In this document: positions 22,201 through 34,982 of the stretch, one piece after another
Numbering within the stretch: the stretch's first letter is position 1
How the letters are laid out: each line of letters begins with the position of its first letter
Assembly: GCF_000208745.1 (NCBI RefSeq)
Contig: NC_030851.1
Span: 39,953,662 to 40,017,661, forward strand
Direction of reading: 5' to 3'
Length of the DNA stretch: 64,000 bases
Origin: Theobroma cacao
Taxonomy: Eukaryota; Streptophyta; Magnoliopsida; Malvales; Malvaceae
The notes under the pieces: model-generated
Seen by the model: only the letters and a program-made list of their open reading frames with translations
Database searches by the model: none
Told to the model about the DNA's origin: nothing
Made by a program: the position numbers and the translations under genes

Positions 22201-24190
22201 TTTTATGGATGTATTTCAACCCCGAATTAAAATAATTAATTAGATTAATTAGCAAAGTATATACATATATATAGCATAAAATTTTTTGGTATATTGTATA
22301 AAGAGAAATGCATTGTTGGAGCAGTAATAAATATAAAAAGATATTGGTGAAAAGGAAAGCAAGGTATTTATTAAAGATATTTAAAAGGGCCCAACAAGAT
22401 TAGATGATGTAGGAGATGCAGCCATTATTACTACTAAATAACCATAAATAAAATTGAAATATACATCAATGAAGCTGATCAAATTCAACTCATACACACC
22501 TATTTCACACGCTCTGATGCAACCACCGCCATCCTTCCACCGCCATCCTTCCTTTTATTAATCCCTCTCTCTCTCTCTCTCATTTCCTTCTCCATCAAAC
22601 TAATTTCTATTTCAATTGGATGATTGGCAAGAATTGAATAGATGGGTAGATAATTCTATAAATCCTAATTCAATGTCTGTTGTGTGGGTGTGACTAGATT
22701 ACTTTTCTTCATATTTCCTCTTAGGAGGTTGGTCTGGGTTATTGCAGAATGTGATAAGGCAACTATGAATGTTAGTGTATCTTCCTTGGATTATTTGTCT
22801 TTTGTTTAGAGGATTATTGCAGAATGTGGTTTAACAATAATAAGATCAATGAATTTCAATCTATATTTGTACATATATTCTTCACGTGAGAATGAAGAGA
22901 GATAAGAGCAAATCGAAGGTGGTTATGGGGGTTGATGGCCACCACTTTTAAGTTTTTAATTTTTGTTTCAAATCGGATCATTAATCTGATTTATAATTTT
23001 ATACGATTATTTTGTAATTATTTCTGATGTAAAATCTTGAGTCGGCTGCCAGGTTTGCACTTGTAACTAAGAGGAAAGCCACAAACAATGGGAAGGTGCT
23101 TATGTTTATATCCCCATTATACAGCGATACTGATTTTGGCAGTGGTAGGCTGAGACAGCAGACTAGGAGAGACTAAGGCTGACTGCAGTGTGGCCCATTC
23201 ATTAATTGATTCATCTTCAATGGGAACTGACACTCACACTATGGAATAAAGGGTTCTACGAATATGCAATTTTTAAAGCTACGCTGTTTTCAACACGTAA
23301 TTCCAAGGTTGCATTCGTCCAATCAAGTCCTAGCTACTAATATGGTTTGCATATGCCAAAATTTTCCTGGAAGCTAGCTTGTGTTTAGTCCACTCAAACT
23401 ATACAGAAATCTTACATAAATTCTAGCTTGTTTTCTTTCAGCTTGCTGAAATAACTAATCCAGGTCCCCTTGTCTAGTCGAAAGGCTTATGGATCTTTCC
23501 CAAGCTTTGAACACAAGGAGTGAAAGCAACAGGCACCGGTAATGGATGCATCGCTTTCTTGGAGACTGATGATTTCTCTCTCAAAATCTGTTATATCTCT
23601 TCCATATTCACTTTTCGTCGCAGCCATAATTCGATAAAAATTGAACTTATCAAGTTGAATATGGTTAAAATCCATGATCCAGGAGAGATTGAAGACTAGT
23701 AGACTATATATATACCAAAAAAAAAAAGAAGAAAAACAGAAAATTCGTTTGTACATAAGAATTCGACTTTCACCGGTCCATAGCAAGCTAGTTAGTCTCT
23801 CTTAAAATGTGGTTAAAAGACGAGTGGAGCATTTTGTCCTGATAATTTAGACAAAGTTTTTGTGAGATTGTGTACTAATTTTTAAAATAGGCCGGATGAT
23901 ACAACTCCTCTATATGGCCATATATAGGATCAAGAACAGGCAAAGTAAAATGGTGTACTGATGTTTCCAAGTGTGCTCAAGATTCAATCAAGAGTAGAAA
24001 TTCATGAAAGCCAAATGAAAGAGAACAAGATAGCTTCATCTGTTGCTCAATTGCTGATCATGGCTTTTAAATTAGGTAGACTAGAACCTAGTAACTTTTA
24101 TTAAATTGAAAGTTTTCTCGTTACAGTTAATTGGAATGCGAATGCACTTATCAATCAAATTCTAGAGCTGGGAGTACTCTTATCCAGCTT
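19290..24190. other. Long intergenic region between MYB-A and MYB-B
   Basis: No gene is firmly supported. Two copies of a dispersed AT-rich repeat lie at 19550-19637 and 22955-23041. A (CT)n run is near 22566. On the minus strand 23627-23487 reads MAATKSEYGRDITDFEREII and ends GACCFHSLCSKLGKDP, 46 residues, with protein-like composition but no family I know. The rest is AT-rich spacer. Confidence 0.45.
19550..19637. repeat. Dispersed AT-rich repeat, one of three copies
   Basis: A block of about 90 bp with the order AAATCGATTTATGATCTTAT, a GTTTACCCTTTAATTA-like core and CACGTAAAATCTTAAATC. Related copies are at 22955-23041 and 32492-32578, sharing the TGATTTTATATGATTATCTT and TGTAAAATCTT segments. 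Element type unknown. Confidence 0.5.
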
Positions 24191-25960
24191 TCAAAACACA
24201 GGTGAACCAGATGGTGAAGCATTCACCAAATTAAGTATGCTGTTCCAATAATTCTTGTACTCCTCGAAAGAACTAGCGTAGCTTGTTCCAGTCAAGTTTT
24301 CTCCAGGCGTCATTGACGAATTCTGCTGATCGACAGAATCACAAACCATTATATCCGAGTAACCTTCCATCATATTTTCTGCCCTGTATGAGTCTTGAAA
24401 CCATGCACTCTCTGAGGAGTAGGCCATTTCATGCAATCCCATTGAGTTATCCAATCTTTCCTTTAACTCGGGAATTTGGTTCGACTTCTCCAGACATTTC
24501 CAATCATTCCCACCACTGTCCTTTACGATCCCATCACCTTCACAAGGATTGATTGAGTTCCCAACAAAGTTATCATTGAATCCAACAGACGAGATCGGCA
24601 ACGTGTTTTCCATGAAGTTCAACGTTGAGGTTGGAGACTGGAGGTTGTCACTGTTGAAGGTGAACAATCCGGTGACTACACCTTGCCACGCTTTGAGTAC
24701 GTCAAGGCATTGCGGTCTAGTTGCTGGAGCCACAGCATTGTTGGATTGTGGAGCCGCCGAGGAAGAGGAGGAGCCAACCTGGTTTTGGGGAGGGTTCGAA
24801 ACTAGTTTCGACTCTCTGACCAATCTAGCTTCCGCTTCCAACCTAGCGCTCTCCCATTGAGCCATGTGGCTAAGGTTGGCGGCATCCTTGGGGTTACCAC
24901 TGGCGGACCCGAAGGCATCGGTTTTAGGCTTGTGAGTTACGGGATCAATCCCCATCTTGGTCAATCTTTTCTTGAGATGTGTATTCCAGTAGTTCTTGAT
25001 CTCATTGTCTGTTCTTTTTGGTAAATGAGTAGCTATAGCCGACCACCTGTGGAACATAAATTCCAATTATATAAGTCCAGTAACCTCCATGACATAAAAA
25101 AAAAAAAGTAGCATTGCTTGATGGTATATAGATTCTACATGGCGATGGTTCCAATTGCAGGATGATTATGAACCAAAATCTAGCTTGGTAATCACTGTAA
25201 TATAGCTGCTGTACGGTGTCGATATCACCCGGGGAGTATCATGACCTTGTCAAAAATGGAATAGCAGCCCGGAGTAAGCACTTGATACTGTCGCTATTAT
25301 GCAGTCATTAGGACCGCAAACTAAAAGACTCGTTGCTCCTTACCGTACTATCTCTACCTATAAAATCCCTGCCTAAATCTACCCTACGGGAATAACACCA
25401 TCACCTAGAAGAGGATATCCCCATTAAAAGCTAGAGAGAAACAAGGAACAAGAGCTCTCATCAGAACCACCAAACGACTGGTAAATACCAAAACGATGAG
25501 GGAAAGCCAGAGGCTAAACAGCTGTACTAGATAAAAATTTTTTGAATGCTAAACCAAAATTAGTGCACTTCGGTTTTGTTTACCTGTTTCCAAGAAGGGC
25601 ATGGAGTTGAATGATGGTCTGTTCTTCCTGTAAACTGAACTTTCCTCTTTTGATATCAGGTCTTAGGTAGTTAATCCACCTTAATCTACAACTCTTGCCA
25701 CATCTTTGAAGTCCTATATATATAAAGTAAAGCCAAAAAATAAGGTGAAAGTTAACAAGATTTGCTACAAAAAATGAAGGCCATCTAATAGTACTTAAAG
25801 GGGAACGGAGCAGATGGTACTAATCACCAGCTTTTGCAGGCAAGGCACGCCAGCTTCCATGGCCATGTTCTTCAATATAAGCCAAGAGTTTTTGATCTTC
25901 CTCTGGAGTCCATGGCCCTTTCTTCAACCCCACCTTCTCGCAACATGGAGAACGCCCCAT
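24191..25960 (-). CDS. R2R3-MYB transcription factor, subgroup 9 (MIXTA/MYB106-like), copy B
   Basis: The most canonical member of the array. Exons on the minus strand are 25960-25828 (133 bp), 25713-25584 (130 bp) and 25046-24191; introns are 114 and 537 bp. The protein has 372 residues. It starts [21 protein letters not shown]2 has [13 protein letters not shown], and R3 ends [17 protein letters not shown]. Subgroup-9 motif [17 protein letters not shown] lies around residues 148-164 and [16 protein letters not shown] around 201-216. The C-terminus is [19 protein letters not shown]. By family it binds MYB recognition sites and drives conical cell or trichome outgrowth and cuticle genes. No lesions are seen. 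Its start matches MYB106/MYB16-type proteins best among the five. Confidence 0.96.
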
Positions 25961-26080
25961 ATTCTTGGAAATTAAGCCAACCAAACCTTAGAAGAAGAAG
26001 AAGACAAAGAAAGAGAGATTACGTAGTTGAAAACAAGTAAAATGTGGGGAGAGATGGGTGAAGTAGAAATACCTGTGCAA

Positions 26081-26086
26081 TATATA
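26081..26086 (-). promoter_or_regulatory. Candidate TATA box of MYB-B
   Basis: TATATA about 120 bp upstream of the MYB-B ATG, on the coding strand reading GGCCTATATATTGCAC. Confidence 0.55.
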
Positions 26087-27247
26087 GGCCATAGTGTAGT
26101 AAATATGATCACAGCTATATGACCCTTATACCCTCCACTGTAAACAAATGAATTAGATTAATTAATTAATTATGGAAAATGTGATTTTATATTTATATGT
26201 TATTCGCTAATCAAAAGATTCACTAATCTTTTTTTTTAATTTTTTGAATTTGGATTGAAATAAAATAAAATTCAATTTTTATTTTTTATAATAAGGAGAT
26301 ACATACATCACTATTGAATCAAGTATTTACATGTCGAAGTTTATAAATTAATAGTAATTTGTCAACGTGTTTAATATTGCGATAGAAAGTTGATTAAATT
26401 AATTTATAAATTAAAAAATTTAATAGATATGTTTGTCGAATTAATAAAGCCATAATCAATATTTTTTTGTTGGCAGTAACACAAATTACATTGTTTTTCA
26501 CATAAAATTGAAAATATTCAATTAAACTACTAGACACAATTTGTATTATTACCTTTGCTACTTTGTTTTAAACCATTCATTTTTTCACTTAAAAAGGTTT
26601 ATTACAAAATCAGAAGCGTGTTGGTGATAGGCATATATGTATTGTAATGTAATATGTCTCAAGTGCTTTTCTTTTCAATTTTTTCTTTTTGAATTATGAT
26701 GTTGTTTAAGCTTTTATATTAATAAAGATAATTGTTTGAGAAAAAAAATAAAAAACGTAAATGAGAAAAAATTATGGATTTAAAATGAACTAACTAAATC
26801 GTAATTTTCAAATTTAATGAAGGCTTTATACTGGAGTCAATATTTTAAGTGTTTGTTTTTAATTTTAAGAGCTATTTTTTTGCATCTAAACAATTAAGTT
26901 ATACTACCTATTTTCTTTATGAAGGAAAAAAAAAAGTCATAAGACTAACAATATAAAACCTTAAATTTCATTTTAATTATCAAAATTCTAATCGCTTTTG
27001 TATTAAAAAATCTATGCATTTATAAATTTTATGCAAAAATTGTGACAAATTTAGCTAATGTTAGCAGTTTATTAGTACTATTCCATCATATATAATAGTT
27101 AATAGTTATGTTGATGATTAAATATTGTTGATTTAAAAAATTTTAATGTATAGTCAGCTAATTTGAAACCTTTGTGGTCCTTTGGGACATTGGAGAATTG
27201 GAACTAACCCAAAAAAAATTCTAAATTACCTGTAGGTATGAAATTCT
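26087..27247. other. Upstream region of MYB-B and AT-rich spacer
   Basis: Distal promoter of MYB-B followed by highly AT-rich DNA. No gene or element boundary found. Confidence 0.45.
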
Positions 27248-27260
27248 TAAGGGTAAAAGA

Positions 27261-27366
27261 TTTTTTTTTTTTTTTAAAGGTAAAATGAGTATGCTATATT
27301 TCGACATCAGAACAAGGGATCAGAGTCCCTATACAAGCATAGAAAACCGCAGCAATTGAAGTTACC
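27261..27366 (-). repeat. Short poly-T-headed retro-insertion with target duplication
   Basis: Begins with a 15-16 T run and continues for about 90 bp. It is flanked by TAAGGGTAAAAGA (27248-27260) and TAAGGGTAAAGGA (27367-27379), one mismatch. Fits a 5'-truncated LINE or SINE on the minus strand. Confidence 0.7.
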
Positions 27367-27854
27367 TAAGGGTAAAGGACAGGAGAGACTTTCCAGAAGT
27401 GCAATGATGATATTTGGTACTATACGGTAGTAAATACATATAGATAAAATTGGACCATTGTTTAAATACTTACTACTATATAAATTTGATAGATAAGAAT
27501 AAATAAGTAGAGGAAGGCAAATCGGTGACAGACAATATCAGAATGTACTTTTTAGAAATTATTCTGGGCCAATGCTTTGTTTCATGGTTTGCACATTGGG
27601 GTCACCCTTCTTTATTGCCTACAGTCTAGAGGCACAAGCAGCAGCATCAGCAGCATATCATAAGTTTTGATTTATTCTTGACATAAAGTATTAGTTTAAT
27701 AATTAAACCTTTGATTTATCTTATAATAAAGGAAATTATAAAATCGAACATTTCTAGTTATACAGATGCACATCGTGCATTTACGCGTGGTATGTTTGTC
27801 GTATTTTGAAAAGCTATACCTTTATGCCATATTTAAAATCAATATACAAAGGAG

Positions 27855-28334
27855 CAGGTGAACAGAAACCATCCTGCTTCAAAGACACTCATCGCCCCAG
27901 CCCCAAGGCCATTGTCTGTCCCCAGCAGATCAATCACAACCCTCTTATCCAGACCTGTTGGTACCAGACAAACACCTAAACCAGGCACTATACATTCTCA
28001 AATTCTTGAGGTGAAAGAGCATAATCATAGTTAATCCAAACAAAATCAAGTCGCCTCAGTACACCACTTTTACGAGGCTATCAGCATCCCTGTTATCTGA
28101 CCTGGCTATATGTCTGATCTTCCACCTAGAAAGCATCCTAAGCAGATTAGATATCAATATGAAAATTCGTCTCATTTTTCAGGGGACTTCGTGGGGATTT
28201 AGGACCCATTTAACCACATTAGCAGAATCAGATTCAATCTCAAAACTACAAGCTTTCGACATTGACACAGAGAAAACGATAACAGCTTCTTTCACAGCCA
28301 AAGCTTCGGCCATATTGGCATCAATCACCCCCAC
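27855..28334 (-). mobile_element. LINE fragment: RNase H domain and 3' UTR
   Basis: Read on the minus strand, 28334 downward gives VGVIDANMAEALAVKEAVIV, then CSFEIESDSANVVKWVLNP, a stop, and after it WKIRHIARSDNRDADSLVK. These are the A-E-A-L, E-S-D-S and R-H-I-x-R-x-x-N-x-x-A-D-x-L landmarks of the RNase H domain at the end of plant LINE ORF2. The remaining 200 bp would be 3' UTR. The copy is 5'-truncated and has at least two stops. Confidence 0.75.
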
Positions 28335-29313
28335 ATAAAGATATGTTAAACTTTAGGATGGATATGCTTTACATCTATATTTTCATGTTATATATTCTAA
28401 ATTTACATAATATTTCGTCACACATAACGATAACAAACTTATACAATATATATATTTTATATGTATACATAACGAGCTTATCATATAACATGGATTTCAC
28501 ATGTAAACATAACAACTTTATCATGTTGTACTAGTGAAGATAAAGTTTGTTAATTTTATGTTAAATTTTGAAACAAACATTCAACTTAAAACTAATTGTA
28601 TTGTGACGGGCTGCTTGACAAGAATTTTGTATAGAGTATTGACTTAATGAAATCTTTCATGGCCGATCAAAAGAAAAAATCCAAATTTTTGTTGTTAATC
28701 CCAAAGGTTCTTCCCAAATACAGGATACATATACTACTTCAGGGAATTAATCACTCAGGTATCCACATTGAAACCTACTGAACATTTGGAATGAACTATT
28801 CATATATTCATGATTATTCTTCAAGGATATGTATGAGTGTGTATATATATATGTATATTTGGTTATGAAAGTAAAATAGAAGAGATGGAAAGTTAGTTCT
28901 ATGTGTATATACGTATTTATTCTTAGAACATGGCTAGTGCCTGACATTTGCTTAAAATATATTTATTTCGAGTGAGAAAAGCCATGGGTCCAAAAACACA
29001 TCAATACCACCAAACATTTTGATCGAAGGTTGAGCTTCACACAGATAAATGCTACGAATTTATTCAACATAACAAATGGTATTAATACCTTTTGTTTCTT
29101 CATTTATCAGGTAATAAAATAGATATTTATTCTATTAATATCCATAGATTTTATTACTACCTAAAAGTTTGTCTGTAATGTGAACATAATCGGGTAGGGA
29201 AAAGAAAATTGATTTAATTGCAATAATTATGATAAACTACAAACTGTTGAGAATTTGTGATGATCAATCAATTAAGCCAGTATGAGCAAGAGCCACCCCA
29301 CACTCTTCACCCA

Positions 29314-29344
<31 letters not shown>

Positions 29345-31733
29345 TCAGTCATGAATTCTGCATTTAAAGTAAATGGCACTATAATTGAATTGACGAAATA
29401 AAATTGTGGAACTACTTACATTTCCATGGAATGTCCAAATTACTCTCGGCTGGAATCCGAATTAAAGTCTGGCAAGTTACTGGAAATTTCCTTATTAAAT
29501 TGTGATTAATTTATTGGCTTTTTTGTTTTAGGTAAAGGCTTTGATGTTGTGTTAATGTATGGCCTATATTCATTGCAAATTGTACTAATTTGATTGAAGG
29601 TTGTAATTGCCCAATGCCGACCTCATCTTCCTCTTTTTCTTTTTCCCAATATATTATAATACAATAATAGTAAAGTTGAATAAAAAAAATTTAACTTAAT
29701 AATTAAAACATGATTTTTAATTCAAAAAATAAGATCCGAGGCTTTCCTGTTCTCGACCTGTTGTACTTTTCTGAATGTTTTCCCTATTTTTTTATATATA
29801 TTTTATCAATCTAATTTACACGTTTTAAGTGACTATTACTCTTTGATACCAAAATCAAAGGTAATATTTATATATATATATTTTTAAAAAATCTGAATAC
29901 TCAATAGAAATAAAAGTCAGAAAAGGCTCATTTACGAAGTTTCTTTTTTAATTTCTTTTCCTATTTTGAATTGATAATATTTATGGGCAATAGAAAAGAA
30001 AGAAAGAAAGAAAGAAGCATTAATCCAAATCAATGTCGACGGGTGAGGGCAGCTGGTGTATGGTTGTGGGGTGTGAAATTCTGTTTCACGTGCCTTACAA
30101 GATTTCCTCATGATGGTTTCTTTTTGGCTTTTCTGTTCTTTTTGGCACTGATTCAAAAGCAAAAGAGCAATAAAGAAATGTTTGATTCAATTCGAGTAAT
30201 CATTGTGAACCTTCAAAAACTTCAGTTGACGACGATATTGTTTCTTGCACAGTGGAAAGAAGGCCACCAAAAAAATTATACGTGATCATTTGGGACCGCA
30301 CAGATTTCAATATAATAAATCGTCATGAAGCTTACAGGGAAGAAGACATATCTTCTGGTGGGATTGAATCAACGTCTCTCCCCTTGGGAAGAATTCAATT
30401 CAATTTTACTGGGCTCAATCCTTTGCTGTGATTAATGACATCCACACTCATTGGCATGCCAATTGGGGGAGTAGGTTTATGCTGAGTTAATTTAGGTTCT
30501 GATTATCTCAAAATCGGTTATTACGATTTAAATCATTTTAAGATTCATGACGTTTGAGGTTTTAATTAATTCGGGTTTTGATTTTATCAAATTTAATCGT
30601 AATTTAATCGTAAAAATCTGTAGAGATTTACAATTGTGAGTATGATTACATTTGTTTTCAATTACCAGTTATTATACCAAATTAAAATTTCAGTTAGCTT
30701 GAGTAAACATCAAATCCGCAAAATTTGACTTCAAAATCAAACTTTCATCTATAGACCAAACTTCACACTTAGTAATAGCAATTAAATTCAATTTTTTTTT
30801 TGAGAAACATATTTAACAGTGTTTCTTAAATAGAGTTGATCAACTAAAAAAGTGAAAAACTTAACTCATCATAAAACCATAGAAGGGTGTTGTAAAAAAG
30901 TTGGTTGTGAAAATTAATCAATAGGAAGAAATATACATGCAGGAATGTAAACCCAATACTTTCAAATATTTATGATTCCCCTGTTTCCACGCCTTCATGC
31001 CTGTCAAACTGCCTTTTTCTGCTGGAGCCTGGAGGCAAAGGAAACAATCCATGGATATTTGTCCAATCAGGGAGATATTCCTGCCCGCAGCTGGAGGGAC
31101 AGCTAAAGATATTGTTTACACTGTTTACCAAAACTGGTTGTGAAGAATTTCTTTCCACTACCAACAAATTTTACTTGGTACCCATGAGCCCAATTGAATA
31201 AAAAAAATTTGTAATAATTAGGTTTAATTATTCAGCTACTTCCTTAAATGTGCCTTTATGTGAGCACGCTAACAGCACTGATTCAGAAAACTGAGACTGC
31301 TATATGTATATATATTTCAACATTTAATTTGTTCCCACAGCTTATTTTTCCTTTGCTAGCATGAAAGAAAGCGATGCAAAGATATGTTGAAGGTTTGAAG
31401 TTTCAGTTTTAGTTCACTGTCTTCAAAATTTAATTAAACCCCTTTTTGGGTTGCAATTTTTGAGACCTAACATTGAATTTATCAGCTCTTAAATGAGATT
31501 ATCTCAACCTTGACAAAATCAGTCACTTGTACACGATTCTCTTTGTTCTGAATTAGGCAACTAATCAGCATGCTGTTTGTGGAGGTGATGGGTATTTTGT
31601 CGAATCTTTTCTTACTAGTTATTTGGGTTGGCCTAACCAAAATCTATGTCAAGGCCTACCCTAAATATACTACAGGTTAAAGCAACATGCGGTCCTAGGC
31701 AAGACCCTGGATCCTGTATCTAGCTTATTGGTC
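28335..31733. other. Intergenic between MYB-B and MYB-C
   Basis: A (GA)n microsatellite occupies about 29318-29345 and a (GAAA)n run is near 29996-30016. The open frame 30970-31167 is listed separately. Otherwise AT-rich spacer with no supported gene. Confidence 0.5.
30970..31167 (-). other. Orphan ORF of 65 residues, possible gene relic
   Basis: Reads MLVVERNSSQPVLVNSVNNI, then FSCPSSCGQEYLPDWTNIHG and a basic tail RKRQFDRHEG. GC content is clearly above the flanks and the residue mix is protein-like. I do not recognise a family, and no splice partner is evident. It may be a captured or decayed exon. Confidence 0.3.
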
Positions 31734-31745
31734 AATGTGTTATTT

Positions 31746-31913
31746 TTTGAAAGGTAGTAAATTTCATTAACAAAGAGGGAATTGAGAGTTCCCTTGAACT
31801 TTACAAAATCATAGCCCATGATTTTGGTGTGTTATCACAAGGGCAGAACCAGCATAACAGACCAAATAAAGGCTACCAGTAAACAAAAAGCCAGGCTAGC
31901 AGAATCCTAGGTG
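31746..31913 (-). repeat. Short retro-insertion with 12-bp target duplication
   Basis: Flanked by exact copies of AATGTGTTATTT (31734-31745 and 31914-31925). The insert begins TTGAAAGGTAGTAAATTTCA, which on the minus strand is the end of a LINE-like 3' UTR with little poly-A left. Length is 168 bp. Confidence 0.75.
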
Positions 31914-31925
31914 AATGTGTTATTT

Positions 31926-32712
31926 ATAAAAATTGAATTTCAGTAGATCGTGATAAATAAATTATTTTATCACTTACAATAGCTCATCGCATGTTTAAGT
32001 TTATAGTCATTTATGGCTTGATATATTTCCAAATTGAAGAGTACTTTGTTCGCTAAGTAATGATTAATATTGATAATTATGATGAGTCATTGGCATATCG
32101 CAGTTCTTTTGGCTCAAATGCAAGTCACTTCTCAATTAAATTTATAAAATCGTTAAGAAATCTTTGAGCACTAACTCAACAAGTACTCTAAATGGCTCAT
32201 AGCATTCAATTGTCTGAGCTAATATCTGGCATGAAAGAGGAGATCGATCATTGTTGAATTTGATATAAGCTGAAGCCTCCAACAAGGTTAATGGAACTAC
32301 TTTTAATTACCTTTACATATGCGAGACCTTGTCCACCAGCTGCTATCCGGTCAAAAAATATATAATTACTAAACTATTTTGACAAGAAAAGAAACAGGAG
32401 TGAGAGGAACTCGATCATTAGTAGTGTAAGGAGGAAGGAGAGATTGTAGGTGTTCAGTGACGATTATTGTTCTGTCATTTATTTTAAAAATAATTAATTT
32501 TTATTTTAAATTAAATTATTGACTCGATATATGATTTTATATGATTATCTTTTAATCACTTTTTATGTAAAATTTTAAATATATATATATTTTCAATAGG
32601 GAAACAAATAGAAATGGATGTAATCTCTAAGATAGTTTTTGATAAAGAACGTACATTTTCTTTGTTACAAAAGATCAATGCCACAGCTCAAAGTTACTAC
32701 AGTGAGACATTA
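31926..32712. other. Downstream flank of MYB-C
   Basis: Non-coding. The third copy of the dispersed AT-rich repeat is at 32492-32578. The last 100 bp are probably MYB-C 3' UTR. Confidence 0.45.
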
Positions 32713-34340
32713 TCAGAACACTGGTGATCCATATGGTGAAGAATTCACGAAGTTGAGTACACTGTTCCAGCAATTACTATTCTCCACCATGTTGTCATTG
32801 CAACTTTCAATCGATTTCTGGTCACCAATTGATGAGTTCAGAACGCCAGAATTAAAAATTAAAGCACCTGACAAATCCTCCATTATATCTGCAAGTGGTA
32901 CATTTTCATTTACTATCCTGAATGAGTCCTCAAACCATGCATCACCTGCGGAATCCGTCACGTGTTGCAATTCGACGAAGCTATCCAAAATTTTTTCCTC
33001 AAGTTCTTGCATTTGGTTAGACATGTGATCAACGCATTTCAAACTATCTTGGCCGTCTAATTCCGTACTAGCTGTTCCTCTCAATCCGGTTGATGAACTC
33101 TTATGGGGTCCCATTTCACCATCCGTATAGCCAGCGAGTCCATTGACCGGGGCTCGAACCGTTCCATTCGGGAAACTGAGAGTCGAGGTTGGAGACCCAA
33201 GATCCTGGCTGGAGAAGGCAAACATGCCAGCAACTACGCCTTGCCAAGCTTTGAGCACGTCAAGGCACCTCGGTCTACCGGATGTTGCTGCAGCAATGTT
33301 TTTGATCAGCTGACCCGAAGTGGGGGGAAACTGGGTTTTTCGTTGGATAGGATTCGGAACAACCTGTTTTGACTCACGGACCAACCGGGCTTCAGCCTCG
33401 AGCCGAGCACTCTCCCACTGAGCCATGTGGGTTAAATTTGAAGCACTCTTGCCTGGACCAGACGGGAAGATTGAGGCATCTGCTCGAGGCTTGTGGGTCA
33501 TAGGATCAATTCCCATTTTGATTAGCCTTTTCTTAAGATGTGTGTTCCAATGATTCTTGATCTCGTTGTCAGTTCTCTTTGGCAAGTGAGCTGCCATGGC
33601 TGACCACCTAAATGAATCGATGCAAACGAAAGGTGACAAAATATGATCAATGAATTAATTTCATGGACTTTTTATGGTAGAATTAATTTCAAATATAAAG
33701 AGAAATCGATGAAATCAGCATCATAATTACCCTGGAAAAATTTATATGAAGTTTCTATTGGAGCTGCAGAAATTTCTTAATAACTACAAACTTGACTTTC
33801 TTTTACTCGATCAAATGAATGGAATAAAAAACTGTTTGAACGTACCTTATAAAACAAAAAAAAAAAAAATTCATTTAACACTAGAATCAGACTTAACCAC
33901 ACTCAAAACATAAAACTAACAACACCAAATTAAAATTAAAACAACACCTAAAATAGAACATAAAAAGGTCATCAGCATTAGCAGAATATCCAAGATATAT
34001 AACAGAGCAGTAGAAACTATATAATTTTGACTTGATGACTAAATATTATGGCAGGGTAAAATTAAACAGATTGTTAAAACGTAATTCATATATAATTAAT
34101 TAATGTTAAAACGTGATGCCTTTCTTTTACTTTTGTTTTAATTTTATTAATAGAAGAGTAGGGAGCTGAAATAAACCAAGAAATTTTCGGTAAAAAAATG
34201 CAAAAAAAAATTGTATTTTTTTCCTTTTTTATATAATTAGATAAACATAACAAGAAAAAATGTGATACTTAAAGTAAAGATAAACAACCTAATATATCAT
34301 GCCCTAAGTTTTGGCCCAATACACAGCAACAAGTAACATG

Positions 34341-34374
<34 letters not shown>

Positions 34375-34869
34375 CAATTTATCCTATTTTAAGAAAAGGT
34401 TTGGTGTCTGCTTGGCATAGAAATTCATGGGTTTTTCCTTTTCTGGTAAGGAGGAAAGCCATAAAGTTGTGAGAAACTCTTTACCTATTTCCAAGAAGGG
34501 CATGGAGTTGAATAATGATTTGCTCTTCTTGTGAACTAAACTCTCCTCTTTTAATGTCAGGTCTTAGGTAGTTAATCCACCTGAGTCGACAGCTCTTCCC
34601 ACATCGTTGAAGTCCTATATATATATACACACACAAAATACAGAAAGCAAATTACAAAAAGAAATTAAACATTTAAAATTGATGCTGGATATAAAACTAA
34701 AAGGGATTGTGTATATGCATATATCAAAACAATCACCAGCTTTCTCAGGCAAGGCGCGCCAGCTACCATGGCCATGTTCTTGGATGTAAGCAGTGAGTAT
34801 CTTGTCTTCTTCGGCTGTCCATGGTCCTCTCTTCAAACCCTCTTTCTTGAAACTAGGAGACCGACCCAT
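32713..34869 (-). CDS. R2R3-MYB transcription factor, subgroup 9 (MIXTA/MYB106-like), copy C
   Basis: Exons on the minus strand are 34869-34737 (133 bp), 34614-34485 (130 bp) and 33607-32713; introns are 122 and 877 bp, the second holding a (TA)n run near 34346-34374. The protein has 385 residues. It begins [20 protein letters not shown], where the usual CCE after SP is replaced by SFK. R2 reads [13 protein letters not shown] and R3 ends [20 protein letters not shown]. Subgroup-9 motif [17 protein letters not shown] and [16 protein letters not shown] are intact, and the tail is [19 protein letters not shown]. With copies D and E it shares [10 protein letters not shown] and LTAYIQ, marking a second subtype distinct from A and B. 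No lesion is seen; expected to be functional. Confidence 0.95.
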
Positions 34870-34976
34870 TTTTTTCCAGGGACAAAAGCCAAGACAATAC
34901 CGGCAAGGGGATTGGAAGAGAAGGAATAATAAGAGAAGAAGAATGATGGGCAAATTGAAAGCTTTGGTGGCAAATC

Positions 34977-34982
34977 TATATA
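34977..34982 (-). promoter_or_regulatory. Candidate TATA box of MYB-C
   Basis: TATATA about 110 bp upstream of the MYB-C ATG, coding strand CTCTATATAGATTTG. Confidence 0.55.

Noticed and set aside
24283..24860. Plus-strand ORFs opposite MYB-B exon 3
   Set aside because: Shadows of the MYB coding strand; no domain of their own. The same applies opposite MYB-A, C, D and E.
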